Source: Bin87 sp965217175
GTDB lineage: Bacteria; Chloroflexota; Dehalococcoidia; Lucifugimonadales; UBA3495
Reading direction: 5' to 3'
NCBI GenBank assembly: GCA_965217175.1
Contig: OZ244251.1
Coordinates: 2,604,001 to 2,668,000 of the forward strand
DNA length: 64,000 bases
In this document: piece by piece, positions 43,497 to 53,301 of the stretch
Layout: every line of letters begins with the position of its first letter
How positions within the stretch are numbered: the first letter of the stretch is position 1
Position numbers and translations under genes: made by a program
Notes under the pieces: model-generated
The model's database searches: none
Seen by the model: the letters and a program-made list of their open reading frames with translations, nothing else
What the model was told of the DNA's origin: nothing

Positions 43497-44468
43497 CTAC
43501 GGCGTCAGGATTACCTTACCCCTGGTGCCGCGAGAAGCCAGATGCTGATGAGCGCTGGGCGCCTCCTCCATGGGTAGTACACGATCCACAATCAACTTCA
43601 GCTGCCCGTCGGTAATCATCGGCCCCAGTTCTTGCATGGCTCCCTGGTGGTCCAGCGAACCCATGGGTGAGCGACCCATGCTGAACCCGATGACCGTTCG
43701 GTTCACCGTGGTGATGTCTGCCGCAGCCAGATTGGCCGGCTGCCCGCTGGCGTTACCGTAGCTCACCAGCCGGCCGTAGGATGCCACGCAACGCACCGAC
43801 TTCTCCAGCACCGGCCCGCCGACGCATTCCAGAACCAGCGCCACTCCCCGACCGTCGGTCAGCGTCTTCACCTCTTCCTCAAAATCCGCTTTCGTGTAGT
43901 TGATGGCAACGTCCGCGCCGAGCGAACGGCATAGTTCCAATTTGTCCTCAGTAGAGGCAGTAACTACGACGCGGGCTCCCCATTCCTTCGCCAACTGTAT
44001 CGCTATCGTGCCCACCCCCGACGCGCCGGCCTGGATCAGCACCGTGTCACCGGGTTGCATACCGCCGCGAGTTTTCAACAGATGGTAGGACGTGAGGAAC
44101 GTAATGGGCATACCGCCAGCGTGAACCGGATCTATCCCGTCGGGATAGGGGAAAACAAAATTGGAGTTTACCGCTACAAACTCAGCCTGCCCCTGGGGTC
44201 CCATCGCCATCACCCGTTGGCCCACGGAAAGGCGACCGTCGGTTACGTCCGAACCCAGGGCGGCAATCGTGCCGGCAGCCTCCAGACCCAACGTGGCCGG
44301 CAAATCCGGCCCGGGGTAATTCCCCTGGCGGCGCATGATATCGGCGTAGTTGACCCCCGCCGAATCAACCTTAATCAGGACCTGGTGCCTGCTGGGTTGA
44401 GGTTCTGGTACGTCCTTCCATTGCAGGACGTCCACCCCGCCGTATTCTTCGATTCGTAAGGCTTTCAT
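43497..44468 (-). CDS. NADPH:quinone oxidoreductase-like medium-chain dehydrogenase
   Basis: 323 residues starting MKALRIEEYGG with AGGAGAAC upstream. MDR fold: 'VLIKVDSAGVNYADIMRRQGNYPGPDLPATLGLEAAGTI', cofactor motif 'VLIQAGASGVGTIAIQLAKEWGARVVVTAST', and 'NRTVIGFSM'. It lacks the zinc-binding cysteines, as in QOR-type (zeta-crystallin) enzymes, which reduce quinones or enones with NADPH. Third gene in the operon, 31 nt after the D-2-hydroxyacid dehydrogenase stop. Confidence 0.92.
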   Translation of the reverse strand: MKALRIEEYGGVDVLQWKDVPEPQPSRHQVLIKVDSAGVNYADIMRRQGNYPGPDLPATLGLEAAGTIAALGSDVTDGRLSVGQRVMAMGPQGQAEFVAVNSNFVFPYPDGIDPVHAGGMPITFLTSYHLLKTRGGMQPGDTVLIQAGASGVGTIAIQLAKEWGARVVVTASTEDKLELCRSLGADVAINYTKADFEEEVKTLTDGRGVALVLECVGGPVLEKSVRCVASYGRLVSYGNASGQPANLAAADITTVNRTVIGFSMGRSPMGSLDHQGAMQELGPMITDGQLKLIVDRVLPMEEAPSAHQHLASRGTRGKVILTP

Positions 44469-44499
44469 TTGAAGGTTCTCCTGAATTGAGCAGCGGCAA

Positions 44500-45489
44500 T
44501 CAGGCGAGGCCGCGCAGATTCCCGGCTTCCAGAACGTCGGGATTGATCACCCGCACCGGCTCCCCGGCGGCAAAGGCCCGAATGTTCTCGACCACGCCGG
44601 AATAAAAGGCGCGGTACCCGTCATCCGTAACATACCCCACGTGGGGCGTGATCAATGTGTTGTCCAGGGCGAGGAACGGATGGTCGGCGGGCAGTGGTTC
44701 AACGTCGAAGGTATCCAGTGCGGCGCCGCCGATTGCCCTGCGCTCCAGGGCGCTGATCAATGCCGGCTCGTCGACGATTGGGCCGCGTGAGATGTTGACC
44801 AGTATGGCGCTGTTTTTCATCAGGCCAATTTCATGCGCACCCACCAGCCCCCGCGTGCGGTCGCTCAGACGAACGTGCACCGAAACAACGTCACCTTCGC
44901 TGAACAGAGTGTCCTTGTCAACCAGTGTCGCGCCGCATTCAGCAGCCCGTTCGGCGGTCAGGTTCTGGCTCCACGCAATCACCCGCATGTCGAACGCATT
45001 CCCCACGCGAGCCACCAGGGAACCGATGTGTCCCAACCCCAACAACGCCAGGGTTTTGCCCTGCAGCCCCGTACCCACGTAGGATCCCCACTTGCCTTCG
45101 GCCCGCGCGAGTCGGTCTTCTTCGGAGATGCGGCGCAGTAATCCAATTATCAGGCCCCAGGTCAGTTCAGTCGGACCTTCACCCGCGCCCTGGGTGCCGC
45201 ACACAGTAATCCCCAACTCGGTGGCGGCCTCCATGTCAAATGATGCGTTCCTGGCTCCCGTTGTGATCAGGCACCGCAGGTTGGGTAGTCGCTGGAGCAA
45301 CGACCTTGGGAAAGCGGTTCGCTCTCGCATACCCATCACCACGTCGAAATCGGCGAGCCGCTCCGCCAGCGCTCCCTCGTCACTCAGGTGATCCGCAAAG
45401 AACGACACCTCGACGCCTGACGGCAGCGATGACCAATCCGCGAAATCGGCGGCAACGCTCTGGTAATCATCAAGTACAGCTACTTTCAT
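44500..45489 (-). CDS. D-2-hydroxyacid dehydrogenase family protein (2)
   Basis: 329 residues starting MKVAVLDDYQSVA. NAD motif 'TLALLGLGHIGSLVARVGNAFDMRVIAWSQ', catalytic Arg in 'ILVNISRGPIVDEPAL', Glu in 'DTFDVEPLPADHP' and His in 'TLITPHVGYVTDD'. This subgroup includes enzymes acting on bulky 2-hydroxyacids. Second gene in the operon, 39 nt after the LLM gene. It shares only the fold motifs with the dehydrogenase at 37166-38119. Confidence 0.92.
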   Translation of the reverse strand: MKVAVLDDYQSVAADFADWSSLPSGVEVSFFADHLSDEGALAERLADFDVVMGMRERTAFPRSLLQRLPNLRCLITTGARNASFDMEAATELGITVCGTQGAGEGPTELTWGLIIGLLRRISEEDRLARAEGKWGSYVGTGLQGKTLALLGLGHIGSLVARVGNAFDMRVIAWSQNLTAERAAECGATLVDKDTLFSEGDVVSVHVRLSDRTRGLVGAHEIGLMKNSAILVNISRGPIVDEPALISALERRAIGGAALDTFDVEPLPADHPFLALDNTLITPHVGYVTDDGYRAFYSGVVENIRAFAAGEPVRVINPDVLEAGNLRGLA

Positions 45490-45528
45490 TTTTTAGAAAC
45501 CCCCGGGCAACAACTCAGGTGTGAATAA

Positions 45529-46578
45529 TTACTTGAACGCCGGCATGACCTTTTCAGTAAGCATTTTGATGTTTCGCAGCACAATATCGTGCGGAATGAG
45601 ACCTCCGGCATTTAGCTCAGCGACCACGCCGTCCAGCCCAAGCTCTTCCCGCAATTTCGTGAAGCGGTCGACCAGACCCTCCGGAGTGCCGAACGCCACC
45701 TTGGTTTCCAGGATGTCTTCGTACGACAATTGCGCCAGGCGAGCGGCGCGGTCGTCGCGCAGTTCGGTTTGCTGGATACCGGCTGAACCCGAATCCGCCC
45801 GATAGAGTTGACCCATGCGACCAAAATAGGCCTGGATGCTTTCAAACGGTTCATCAACAGCGGCGGCTTCATTCTGGCCCACATACACCGGGACACGCAA
45901 CGAAACATCCCCGTCTCCCACGTGTCCGGCGTCGCTCCAGGCCTTTCGGTAGTGTTTCAGGTTCTCGCGCAATTCTGGTATATCCATGCCGCGCAACCCC
46001 ACAAAAATAGGGTAACCCGCTTCCCCAGCCCGCGGGAAAGTTTCCGCTGTGGTTGCCGCCATGCGGAACGGAGGATGCGGTTTCTGGTAGGGCAACGGCG
46101 CCACAGTGGCGTTGTTCACCTGGTAGTACTGTCCTTGGTAGGAAAACGGTTCGCCTTCCCACGCCTGCAGGATTATGTCCAGGGCTTCGCTGAACCGGTC
46201 GCGGCTTTCCGTGTATGGAACACCGTATATGTCGTACGACCTCGCGAACCCGCTCCTGCCGATACCAAAATCGAAGCGCCCTTCGCTGATCTGGTCAACG
46301 GTAGCCACTTCTTCGGCAATGCGCAGGGGATTGTTGAGCGGCAATACATAAACCGCCATGCCAATGCGGAGCCGGCGGGTGCGCGTGGCTATGCTACTGG
46401 CAATGGTTATCGGTGAAGACAACACCGATCGATCAGGCGTGAAGGGCATCTCAGCCAGCCATGCACCATCCAGGCCCATGGATTCAGCGGCGTCAATCAG
46501 CTCAAAATCTTCAGAAAATGCCCCCGCCTGCGAAGCGCCGGCCCGGGTCTCGAACTGCATAAACATCCCAAAGTGCAT
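45529..46578 (-). CDS. LLM-class flavin-dependent monooxygenase 3
   Basis: 349 residues starting MHFGMFMQFETRAG at 46578 (GGGAGA upstream; the longer frame, 98 residues more, is non-family). 'ESMGLDGAWLAEMPFTPDRSVLSSPITIASSIATRTRRLRIGMAVYVLPLNNPLRIAEEVATVDQISEGRFDFGIGRSGFARSYDIYGVPYTESRDRF' matches the luciferase-like monooxygenase family; 'TVAPLPYQKPHPPFRMAA' is the substrate-side loop. It shares the core with LLM 1 (28795-29847). First gene of the operon, so its 5' region (46579 on) should carry the promoter. Confidence 0.92.
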   Translation of the reverse strand: MHFGMFMQFETRAGASQAGAFSEDFELIDAAESMGLDGAWLAEMPFTPDRSVLSSPITIASSIATRTRRLRIGMAVYVLPLNNPLRIAEEVATVDQISEGRFDFGIGRSGFARSYDIYGVPYTESRDRFSEALDIILQAWEGEPFSYQGQYYQVNNATVAPLPYQKPHPPFRMAATTAETFPRAGEAGYPIFVGLRGMDIPELRENLKHYRKAWSDAGHVGDGDVSLRVPVYVGQNEAAAVDEPFESIQAYFGRMGQLYRADSGSAGIQQTELRDDRAARLAQLSYEDILETKVAFGTPEGLVDRFTKLREELGLDGVVAELNAGGLIPHDIVLRNIKMLTEKVMPAFK

Positions 46579-46668
46579 AAATCGGTCTCCCGCGTGGACC
46601 GTGTCGTCGTCAGGTCTGATCGGCGCCGCGATGAAAAGTAAAACACAGGGCAATTGGGTGGTCAAGGC

Positions 46669-46833
46669 GAAGCCGAACTGACGCCAGGGTCTTTCGATTA
46701 TCGGAACGTACCGGTCAAAGGTGAGATGCCGGCAGCGTTGGTCAATACGGCTACGAGATTGCCAATCCCCGCATCGAGTACGGGGTCGCAATGACAAAGT
46801 GGGTACGCGTGAGGAAGCCGAACTGACGCCAGG
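46669..46833 (+). repeat. Pair of 20-bp direct repeats bracketing the dispersed repeat
   Basis: GAAGCCGAACTGACGCCAGG occurs at 46669-46688 and again at 46814-46833, flanking copy B. After each copy the sequence stays partly similar (TCTTTCGATTA against TCGCTCGATTG). Confidence 0.7.
46754..46795 (-). repeat. Dispersed palindromic repeat, copy B
   Basis: Reverse complement of 18845-18886 with one mismatch; contains the hairpin CCCCGCATCGAGTACGGGG. Confidence 0.85.
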
Positions 46834-47101
46834 TTCGCTCGATTGCCAACCCCAATAGATTTCACAGCGCACCCTGCGACGAAATCTCTCCGCTCATGCT
46901 GAGCCGGTCCAACCTTCAACCCGAGACAGTGGGCGGCTTGCCGTTATCCGTCTGCACGTACGCCGCCCAACTATCGGAATCCTCTGGAACCTGCTCACAC
47001 GGCGGCGTACTGATTTGTAGATTCCCACGTCCACGCCCATCATCTTCTTAAGTTTTCTTTCAAATTCTAAAAAATGGCAAATATTGGTAATTTTATTGTC
47101 A

Positions 47102-47131
47102 TTGACATAATCATGTCTGATTTCCTAAATT
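47102..47131 (+). promoter_or_regulatory. Sigma-70-like promoter for the secreted-protein genes
   Basis: TTGACA (47102-47107), 18-nt spacer, TAAATT (47126-47131) in an AT-rich stretch, 65 nt before the ATG at 47197. Confidence 0.65.
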
Positions 47132-47196
47132 GGGCCAGATCATATTGCTGCCGTATATCAGGTCCCGCGTGCCCGGTCCCGAATGGGAGAATCCAG

Positions 47197-48216
47197 ATGT
47201 CGATAATGCGCGTTTTACCCGCTGGTTGCGTTACTCCCGCCTTGATTGCGATGTGTGCTATCGCGTCGGTGGTTATGTTGAGCAACAGCATCGCTGAATC
47301 AGCCTACAGCCGTTCACCGGCGCCGTTGTCAATTACATTGACCCAACCGCAGTGGCACGTGGCCGCCACACAATCTGACCCCACAACGGCGTTCCCGGAG
47401 GAAGAGGCAGGATTCGCGGCGTTCTATAGAGTCGCAGCGCCGACCGAAACTGATACGTCGGCGGAACCCGCTTCGCGCCTGAACGTACGGGCAATTACCG
47501 GCACATTATTGTCCCCAACCACATCGGGAGACACGGTGAGGGCCGGCGCTGGCTCAATTGTGGCCATGGGTGACAACTACGGGATTGTGTCGATCCCCAT
47601 GTTTCGGACTACAGAAGTACACGTTCCAACAACGTTGGTGAATGTTTATTACGACGATAGGGGCTGGATAGTGGCGTACTTGCCGGTTGGGGAGCCGGCC
47701 GCCCTCATTTGGCGACACGATGCGTCGTACGGTGCTGCCGATCAGGAATCCACCGTTTCCCAGGGTTTGAAAGAGAACCTGTTGATCCGAGCCATTAACG
47801 AAGCCCTGACAGCCAACGATCCCTCTTTGGCCATTGTTACTCACGAGTCCGCCGGATACTACGATTGGGAAAACCCCGACTGCAACGCGTTCACGGTGTT
47901 CAGCAATTCCACCGACGGGGGTGTCTCCAGTGGTGTTGACTTCGTAGTCCCATCTACCATCCAAAACGTACGGTCTTCGGCGGCGGTGTTGATCACCAGC
48001 CCGATGGAAATCGGGGGAGAAGTGTCCGCCGCAGTGCTTATCGACGGCGAACCTGCCACATCCGCCCCACACAATGACGCGGCAATAGCGAGTTCTCATT
48101 TCGTATTGAATCACTCTGGCGACATCGCCACCAGGCATCACATGTCGGTGGACGCAACACCGGGGAAATCAGCAGTCGGCGCGGTGGTGTTGCTCTACCA
48201 AAAACCAACACCCTGA
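47197..48216 (+). CDS. Secreted protein of unknown function
   Basis: 339 residues starting MSIMRVLPAGCVTPALIAMCA at 47197 (GGGAGA upstream). There is a signal peptide with hydrophobic core (about 10-30) and probable cleavage after SIAESA. The mature protein is rich in Thr/Ser/Ala and predicted to be beta-rich; 'SIVAMGDNYGIVSIPMFRTTEVHVPTTLVNVYYDDRGWIVAYLPVGEPAALIWRHD' is the core. I do not recognise the family. The stop at 48216 is 41 nt before the CARDB-protein start on the same strand, so the two are probably one transcript and may work together at the cell surface. No paralogue in the window. Confidence 0.75.
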   Translation: MSIMRVLPAGCVTPALIAMCAIASVVMLSNSIAESAYSRSPAPLSITLTQPQWHVAATQSDPTTAFPEEEAGFAAFYRVAAPTETDTSAEPASRLNVRAITGTLLSPTTSGDTVRAGAGSIVAMGDNYGIVSIPMFRTTEVHVPTTLVNVYYDDRGWIVAYLPVGEPAALIWRHDASYGAADQESTVSQGLKENLLIRAINEALTANDPSLAIVTHESAGYYDWENPDCNAFTVFSNSTDGGVSSGVDFVVPSTIQNVRSSAAVLITSPMEIGGEVSAAVLIDGEPATSAPHNDAAIASSHFVLNHSGDIATRHHMSVDATPGKSAVGAVVLLYQKPTP

Positions 48217-48257
48217 TGCTGCGCGCACGAAGTTAAGACCACTCTTGGCGCAATCCG

Positions 48258-51200
48258 ATGCTTCACAACATAACCCCAGCACGCGTATTTGTATTTGCAA
48301 TTCTCATCATGTTGGCCAGCACCTTGTTCGTTAGCGTCACAACCGGCCTCGAGCCCGCTTTGGCGATTGACGACCGTTCAGCCAATCGCGACACCCAATT
48401 ATTCAGAGTTCAAGGATCGTGTATTGACGACGTGAGCATAACGGTTTGGGACCCGGCCGACATACAAAACAACTACGTGCTAAAGGATCCACCAGACTAC
48501 GGGTCTGACGATGAACTCTGGATCTACTACGACGTTGAAAACCTCAGCTGCCAGGACGTTAACGTTTCGGTGGCGTTGACCGGTTCCGTGACCCAGAGTC
48601 AGATACAAAACGCAGCTGCCTCTGGAGACGTGTGCCTCACCGAATGCACCGTTGCATCCGGCGATTGGCACGCGGGGGCCGTTAGATGGGACCTGGCAGT
48701 CCATCCGGCGGTAACCGACGAGCGGGTGGTTGCCACCTTCACTATTCTGTCGCCTTCGGGTTTCGTAGATGCGGATGCAACCAACAACATTAGCATCACG
48801 GACGCCGCCATCAACGTCGTGCATCCCGACGGCGCACCTCCGGAACCAGTGGTCGATGTCACACTCAGCAGCATCGATCCCCCGGATGCGGATGCCATTG
48901 TTGGAGAAACCCTCGGCTTCGCCGCTACGATCGTAAATGCTGGAACCGTTGCCGCGGCGCCCCAATTGTCACTGTATTTGGGCGACGATGAAACTCCGAT
49001 CGAATCCACCAGCATCGTCAATATCGCGCCCGGCGCCTCGGTGATTCAGGATTTCACGTGGGACACGTCCGCCCAGGCAGCGGGCCAGTACGCACTCAGG
49101 ATAGTTGCCGCCACGCCCGATGAAACGCTGACCAATGACAATGAGATCGAGATTCCGGTAACACTGCGCGACCCTGTGGTGGACGTTCGATTGTCGGCAG
49201 TCGTGCCGTCCCAAACCACGGCGATAATAGGTCAAACCGTCACATTTCAGGTTTCGGTGACCAACGCCGGCGATTCATCGGTTGAACCCACCGTCGGTTT
49301 ATTTGTGGACGACACCGACAGCCCTGTCGAAACCGTCCAGTCGCCTGCGATAGCGCCCGGAGAAGTGAGCGAACTGATTTTGCCGTGGGATACCTCCGGC
49401 ACGTCCGCAGGAAACCACTCTGTAGGAATAGCGGCGCTGGTGCCCGACAATACGGCTGCTGATGCGGCGGAGCGCCGAGTAGAAATGCGTTTGCACAACC
49501 CCGTTGACTTGGCCATTACCTCCGCCCTGTTGATGAGTGAGAAAACGTACCACGGTGATCAGATTCCTGTAGCCGTAACCGTCGCAAACACCAGTGATTT
49601 CGACGCTGACGCTTCGTCGGTAGCGTTGCATATTCGCGGCGAGGCGTCGCCCGTAGCCACCGGATCAATCCCGCTCATTGGTTCTCTCTCCTCTGAAACC
49701 GTGGAATTACGGTGGGACACAGCAGGTCTCGCCACCGGACAATACGATCTGACCGCCATTGTCCAGGGTTGCTGCGACACCAACCAGACCAACAACTCTG
49801 CATCGTTGACGGTAATCTTGCACAACGCCATTGAGTTGATTGATATCGCACCAACCGAATCCAACGGCGTTCTGGGAGATCGCATCGAATACACCGCCAG
49901 GCTCCGCAATGAAGGTGAACACACCGCCGAAGACGTGATCGTCAGCCTGTACGAACTTGGCGACACCCTGGTGCTGGCTAATACTGAGCCGTTAAGCATC
50001 CCTCCTGGATCAACAGCCGATGTGACGTTTACCTGGGACACAACGGCCATCTCTGTCGGGAATCATGCTCTGTCCGTGGTCGCCACCGCAGCGAACACCG
50101 AACCGGATGTCAACGACGTTGCGACGGTTTCGGTAACATTGTTTAACCCCATCGCAATCACAGATACACGGTTCACTCCCGCAGATCCAGTTATTGGCAA
50201 TCCCATATCCATCCAAGCCACTGTGGCGAACCGGAGCAATCACACAGTGCCGGCCGCAACCGTCAACCTGACCTCGACCAATGACGGCGCGTTGCGCGCT
50301 ACTGCCCAAACGGGAGCCATCGATACGGGTGCATCCCAACCCGTTACCTTGCTGTTGGAAACCGACGGCTTCCAGCCTGGAACCCATCAGTTCACGATTA
50401 AAGCCGAACTCCCCGGAACCCCCGCCGATACTGACGACCTTTGGCCCATACAAGTCCCAATGCGAAATCCCATCGTGGATATCGAGCTCCTCAACGTCGT
50501 CGCTGACAGTTCGGCAGCGGTCGTCGGAAACCCGGTTACATTGTCGGCGAGCGTCACCAACCACGGCGAATCAACCGTCCCCGTTCCCTTGCAGCTGCTG
50601 GTGGATAACGCTTCACAGCCCGTTCACAGCAGGTCTACCACCCCTCTTGCCCCCGGCGCAACCGCCAGTGTGTCCCTCGAATGGGATACTCTCAACTACC
50701 CGATAGGCGATTACACACTCCACGTCGTGGCAGCGGCGGACGGCGACGTTAGCTTTGGCAACGACTCCCACCATTTGATACTGCGTCTATTTGACTCCGC
50801 GTTCGACGGACCAGTGGGCAGCTACCAATGTACGGATGACGTGAGTGTAAATGTGCTGGGACTCACCGCCCGGGAGGCTGGCCTCCAGGACCCGCCTCGG
50901 TACCGTGCCGACGAAACATTGACCATCGCGTACGAGATCAGCAATTACAGCTGCGATGCGGACGTGACTGCCAGGTTGGAATTAACCGGAAGCGCCAGTC
51001 GGGCCGGCATTTCAGATCCTTCGGACCAATGCCTGTCTGGGTGTCTGATCCCAGCCGGCGGCAGAACTATCGGCGTCGCCCGATGGGAGCTGCTCAATCA
51101 CCCGGTGGTACAGCATGAATCCGTCCGCGCAGTAATCGCCGTCGTTCAACCCGCATCCTTTGCCGACACTAACCCGTCCAACGATGAACACCTGTCGGCA

Positions 51201-53153
51201 CAATGGATCGACCGCGTGCCGGATCAGGACATACTTTTGAGCGTCGGCGCCCACGATAAAAACTCGGGGAGCGCTGCGGGAGCGCTCGGGAAACCAACGT
51301 TCGGCGTAGTCAACGTCCAGCTGGTTTCGGCGCATTTAGATAGCCAACCGACCTTCTCCCAATTGGCTGCGCCGGTAACCATCACCATAGCGAACCACGG
51401 GGAGCAAACCGAGGTGGTAACCGCAAGAGTCATCCATTCTGGTTCTGAGCAATCCGACGAACCCGATTTGGTATCGACCTACGTTAGCGTGGCTCCGGGC
51501 GTCCAATCCTCTGTTGTGATGGATGTGCCGGCATCACGACTAAACATCGGCATCAACGACCTCACCGTCCAAATCGCGACCACCAGCGATGCCGATCTGT
51601 CTGACAATGCCCGGCGCTTATCCATCCAGCGAATGCCCCGGCAAGCGCCCTACCGCATATCGGGCGTGGAGATTCCAGATAGGCTGACGCCCGGCGATAA
51701 AGCGTTCATCACCGTCCATGTGGCCAACGACGGCCAATCGCCGGTCGCCGTTTTCGTGGACGCACAGGTTGATGGCGCATCCATCGCCAACGCACCCGTC
51801 TGGTCGGAAATCATCAACGCCGGCGCCAACGGCAACGTGGTACTCACGTGGACCATTCCAGAAACTTTCGTGCCCGGCGAGTATCACCTTGTCGTAAGCG
51901 CCACCGACCCCCGGTCGCCCGAAACGGCTTCAGCATCGTTCAGCAGGGACATCGCGGTACGCCAGCCGCACGGCGGGACTATCACGGACATTCGGGTAAC
52001 GCCATCCGCGATCCTGCCCGGAGCATCCACAGCCGTAGAGGTCACATTGACAAACGATGGCCCAACCCCGCGGGAGTTTCCGTTTGCCCTGTTCCTCGGT
52101 GAGAGCAGTAAGTCAGTTGCGCGTGGCTCCACCGGGCTGCTGGAGTCGAGAGCAAGCGGCGTAGCGAGGCTGGTTTGGGAAAGCGGGATTAATATTGATC
52201 CTGGTGAGTATGTACTACGGGTCGCCGGGGAATTCGACGAAGGAGCCACGTCCGTAACGTTGCTGAAACCCGTCGTAAACGTGGCGATTACCGCAGTGTC
52301 GGCATCGCGCAACACGTTGGTGCTGGGTCGCCACGACTCGGTTGAAATCAGGACAACGGTAAACAATCTTGGCGACCAGGCAGCGACCGTTACGGTGCAT
52401 CTACACGAAGAAGGCAATCCGGATGACGTCATCAGGTCCCCCACAACCAACGTCCTGCGGGACCGGTCGACCGAAGTGGTGATGGAATGGCCCTTGCCTT
52501 CGGATATTGCAGTCGGGGAATACACACTCCTGTTGATGGCAGATGTGACGGGCGACAGTCAACCTGAAGACAATCGCCAGGCAATACCCATCACGGTGCG
52601 CGGAGAGTTCTCCGAGGACGAGCTGATCAATATCGCAGTTCAGCCCGACCCTGCATTCCTCGGTGAGGACGTGAATGTCTCAGTTTCCGTTTACAACCCA
52701 ACGGGAACACCGTTGTCTATTCCTATATCCCTGGCGACAAACGGTTTCCAGTCCGGTTCAAACGTGCGAAACCCGTTGGTCCAACCTGAACAATGGGCAA
52801 CCCGTGAGTTTGTTTGGCGAACGGGTGATCAGTCTCCCGGGATGTTTGCCGTTACCGCGTCAGCCGATTTTGGTGAATACACGTGGAACGAAATCGGCGT
52901 AGCCAACCGCATCGCGACCGCGACAGAATCCGTCACATTGAAGATCGACGCCGAGATCGTGGCAATGTATACGTCACCGAGCTCCACCGCCTCGCAGGGT
53001 GAGCCTGTGACCGTATCAGTGGTTGTACGTAACAACGGGGGCGCGGCCATCCACGTGCCAGTCGAGTTGACGTTTCCTTCCACCGACAAAGCTCCGGAAC
53101 GCAGGTCGCCCCGGATACTCCCCGGCGAAGCTACCACCGTGGAGTTCTCCTAA
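48258..53153 (+). pseudogene. Giant CARDB-repeat surface protein, first part (interrupted by a MITE-like insert)
   Basis: 1631 codons before a stop at 53153 that belongs to the inserted element. The signal peptide is in the first about 37 residues. Then comes a Cys-module (about 50-190, with GSC, LSC and CLTEC), then about six CARDB-like beta-sandwich repeats of about 105 residues with the rule 'PxVDV...VGxxVTFxxxVxNxG...IAPGxxxxxxFxWDT...GxYxLxVVAxxP'. A second Cys-module (about 853-988, with YQC, YSC and CLSGC) follows, then six more CARDB-like repeats. The twelfth is cut inside 'TTVEFS' and resumes at 53302. CARDB domains occur in adhesins and cell-surface proteins. It is split in this sequence, but removing 151 nt restores one frame of about 2010 codons. 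Confidence 0.85.
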
Positions 53154-53301
53154 ACTAAAGCCAAGGTGGGATGTACATTTAAGTGGCGATGATGATTAGC
53201 TGGGTTGCGCCGGTGAATCCCTCTCATCCGTACTTGGAGAACGACCCGGCTCCGTCGTCTGACCCCGACCATCTGCGCATTTCACCTTGGCTTTAGTTTA
53301 G
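53150..53301. mobile_element. MITE-like inverted-repeat element (about 150 nt) inside the CARDB gene
   Basis: The ends are perfect 18-bp inverted repeats (19 bp with flanking C/G): left TAAACTAAAGCCAAGGTG (53151-53168), right CACCTTGGCTTTAGTTTA (53283-53300). The core of about 114 nt has no open frame or known transposase. The first three bases of the left repeat (TAA) end the upstream reading frame. The frame resumes at 53302. The inserted length of 151 nt is consistent with a 149-nt unit plus a 2-nt TA duplication (TA at 53151-53152 and 53302-53303), the hallmark of Tc1/mariner/IS630-type movement; exact ends are uncertain. Confidence 0.8.

Larger units (their letters stand above)
46579..47196. 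other. Intergenic region with repeats and promoter
   Basis: About 620 bases between divergent units. It contains copy B of the 42-nt dispersed repeat (46754-46795) and a 20-bp direct repeat GAAGCCGAACTGACGCCAGG at 46669-46688 and 46814-46833. An AT-rich promoter region follows (about 47060-47131). No gene is recognised. Confidence 0.65.

Noticed and set aside
53169..53282. A transposase coding region inside the MITE-like element
   Set aside because: Core is only about 114 nt and has no open frame or catalytic motif.
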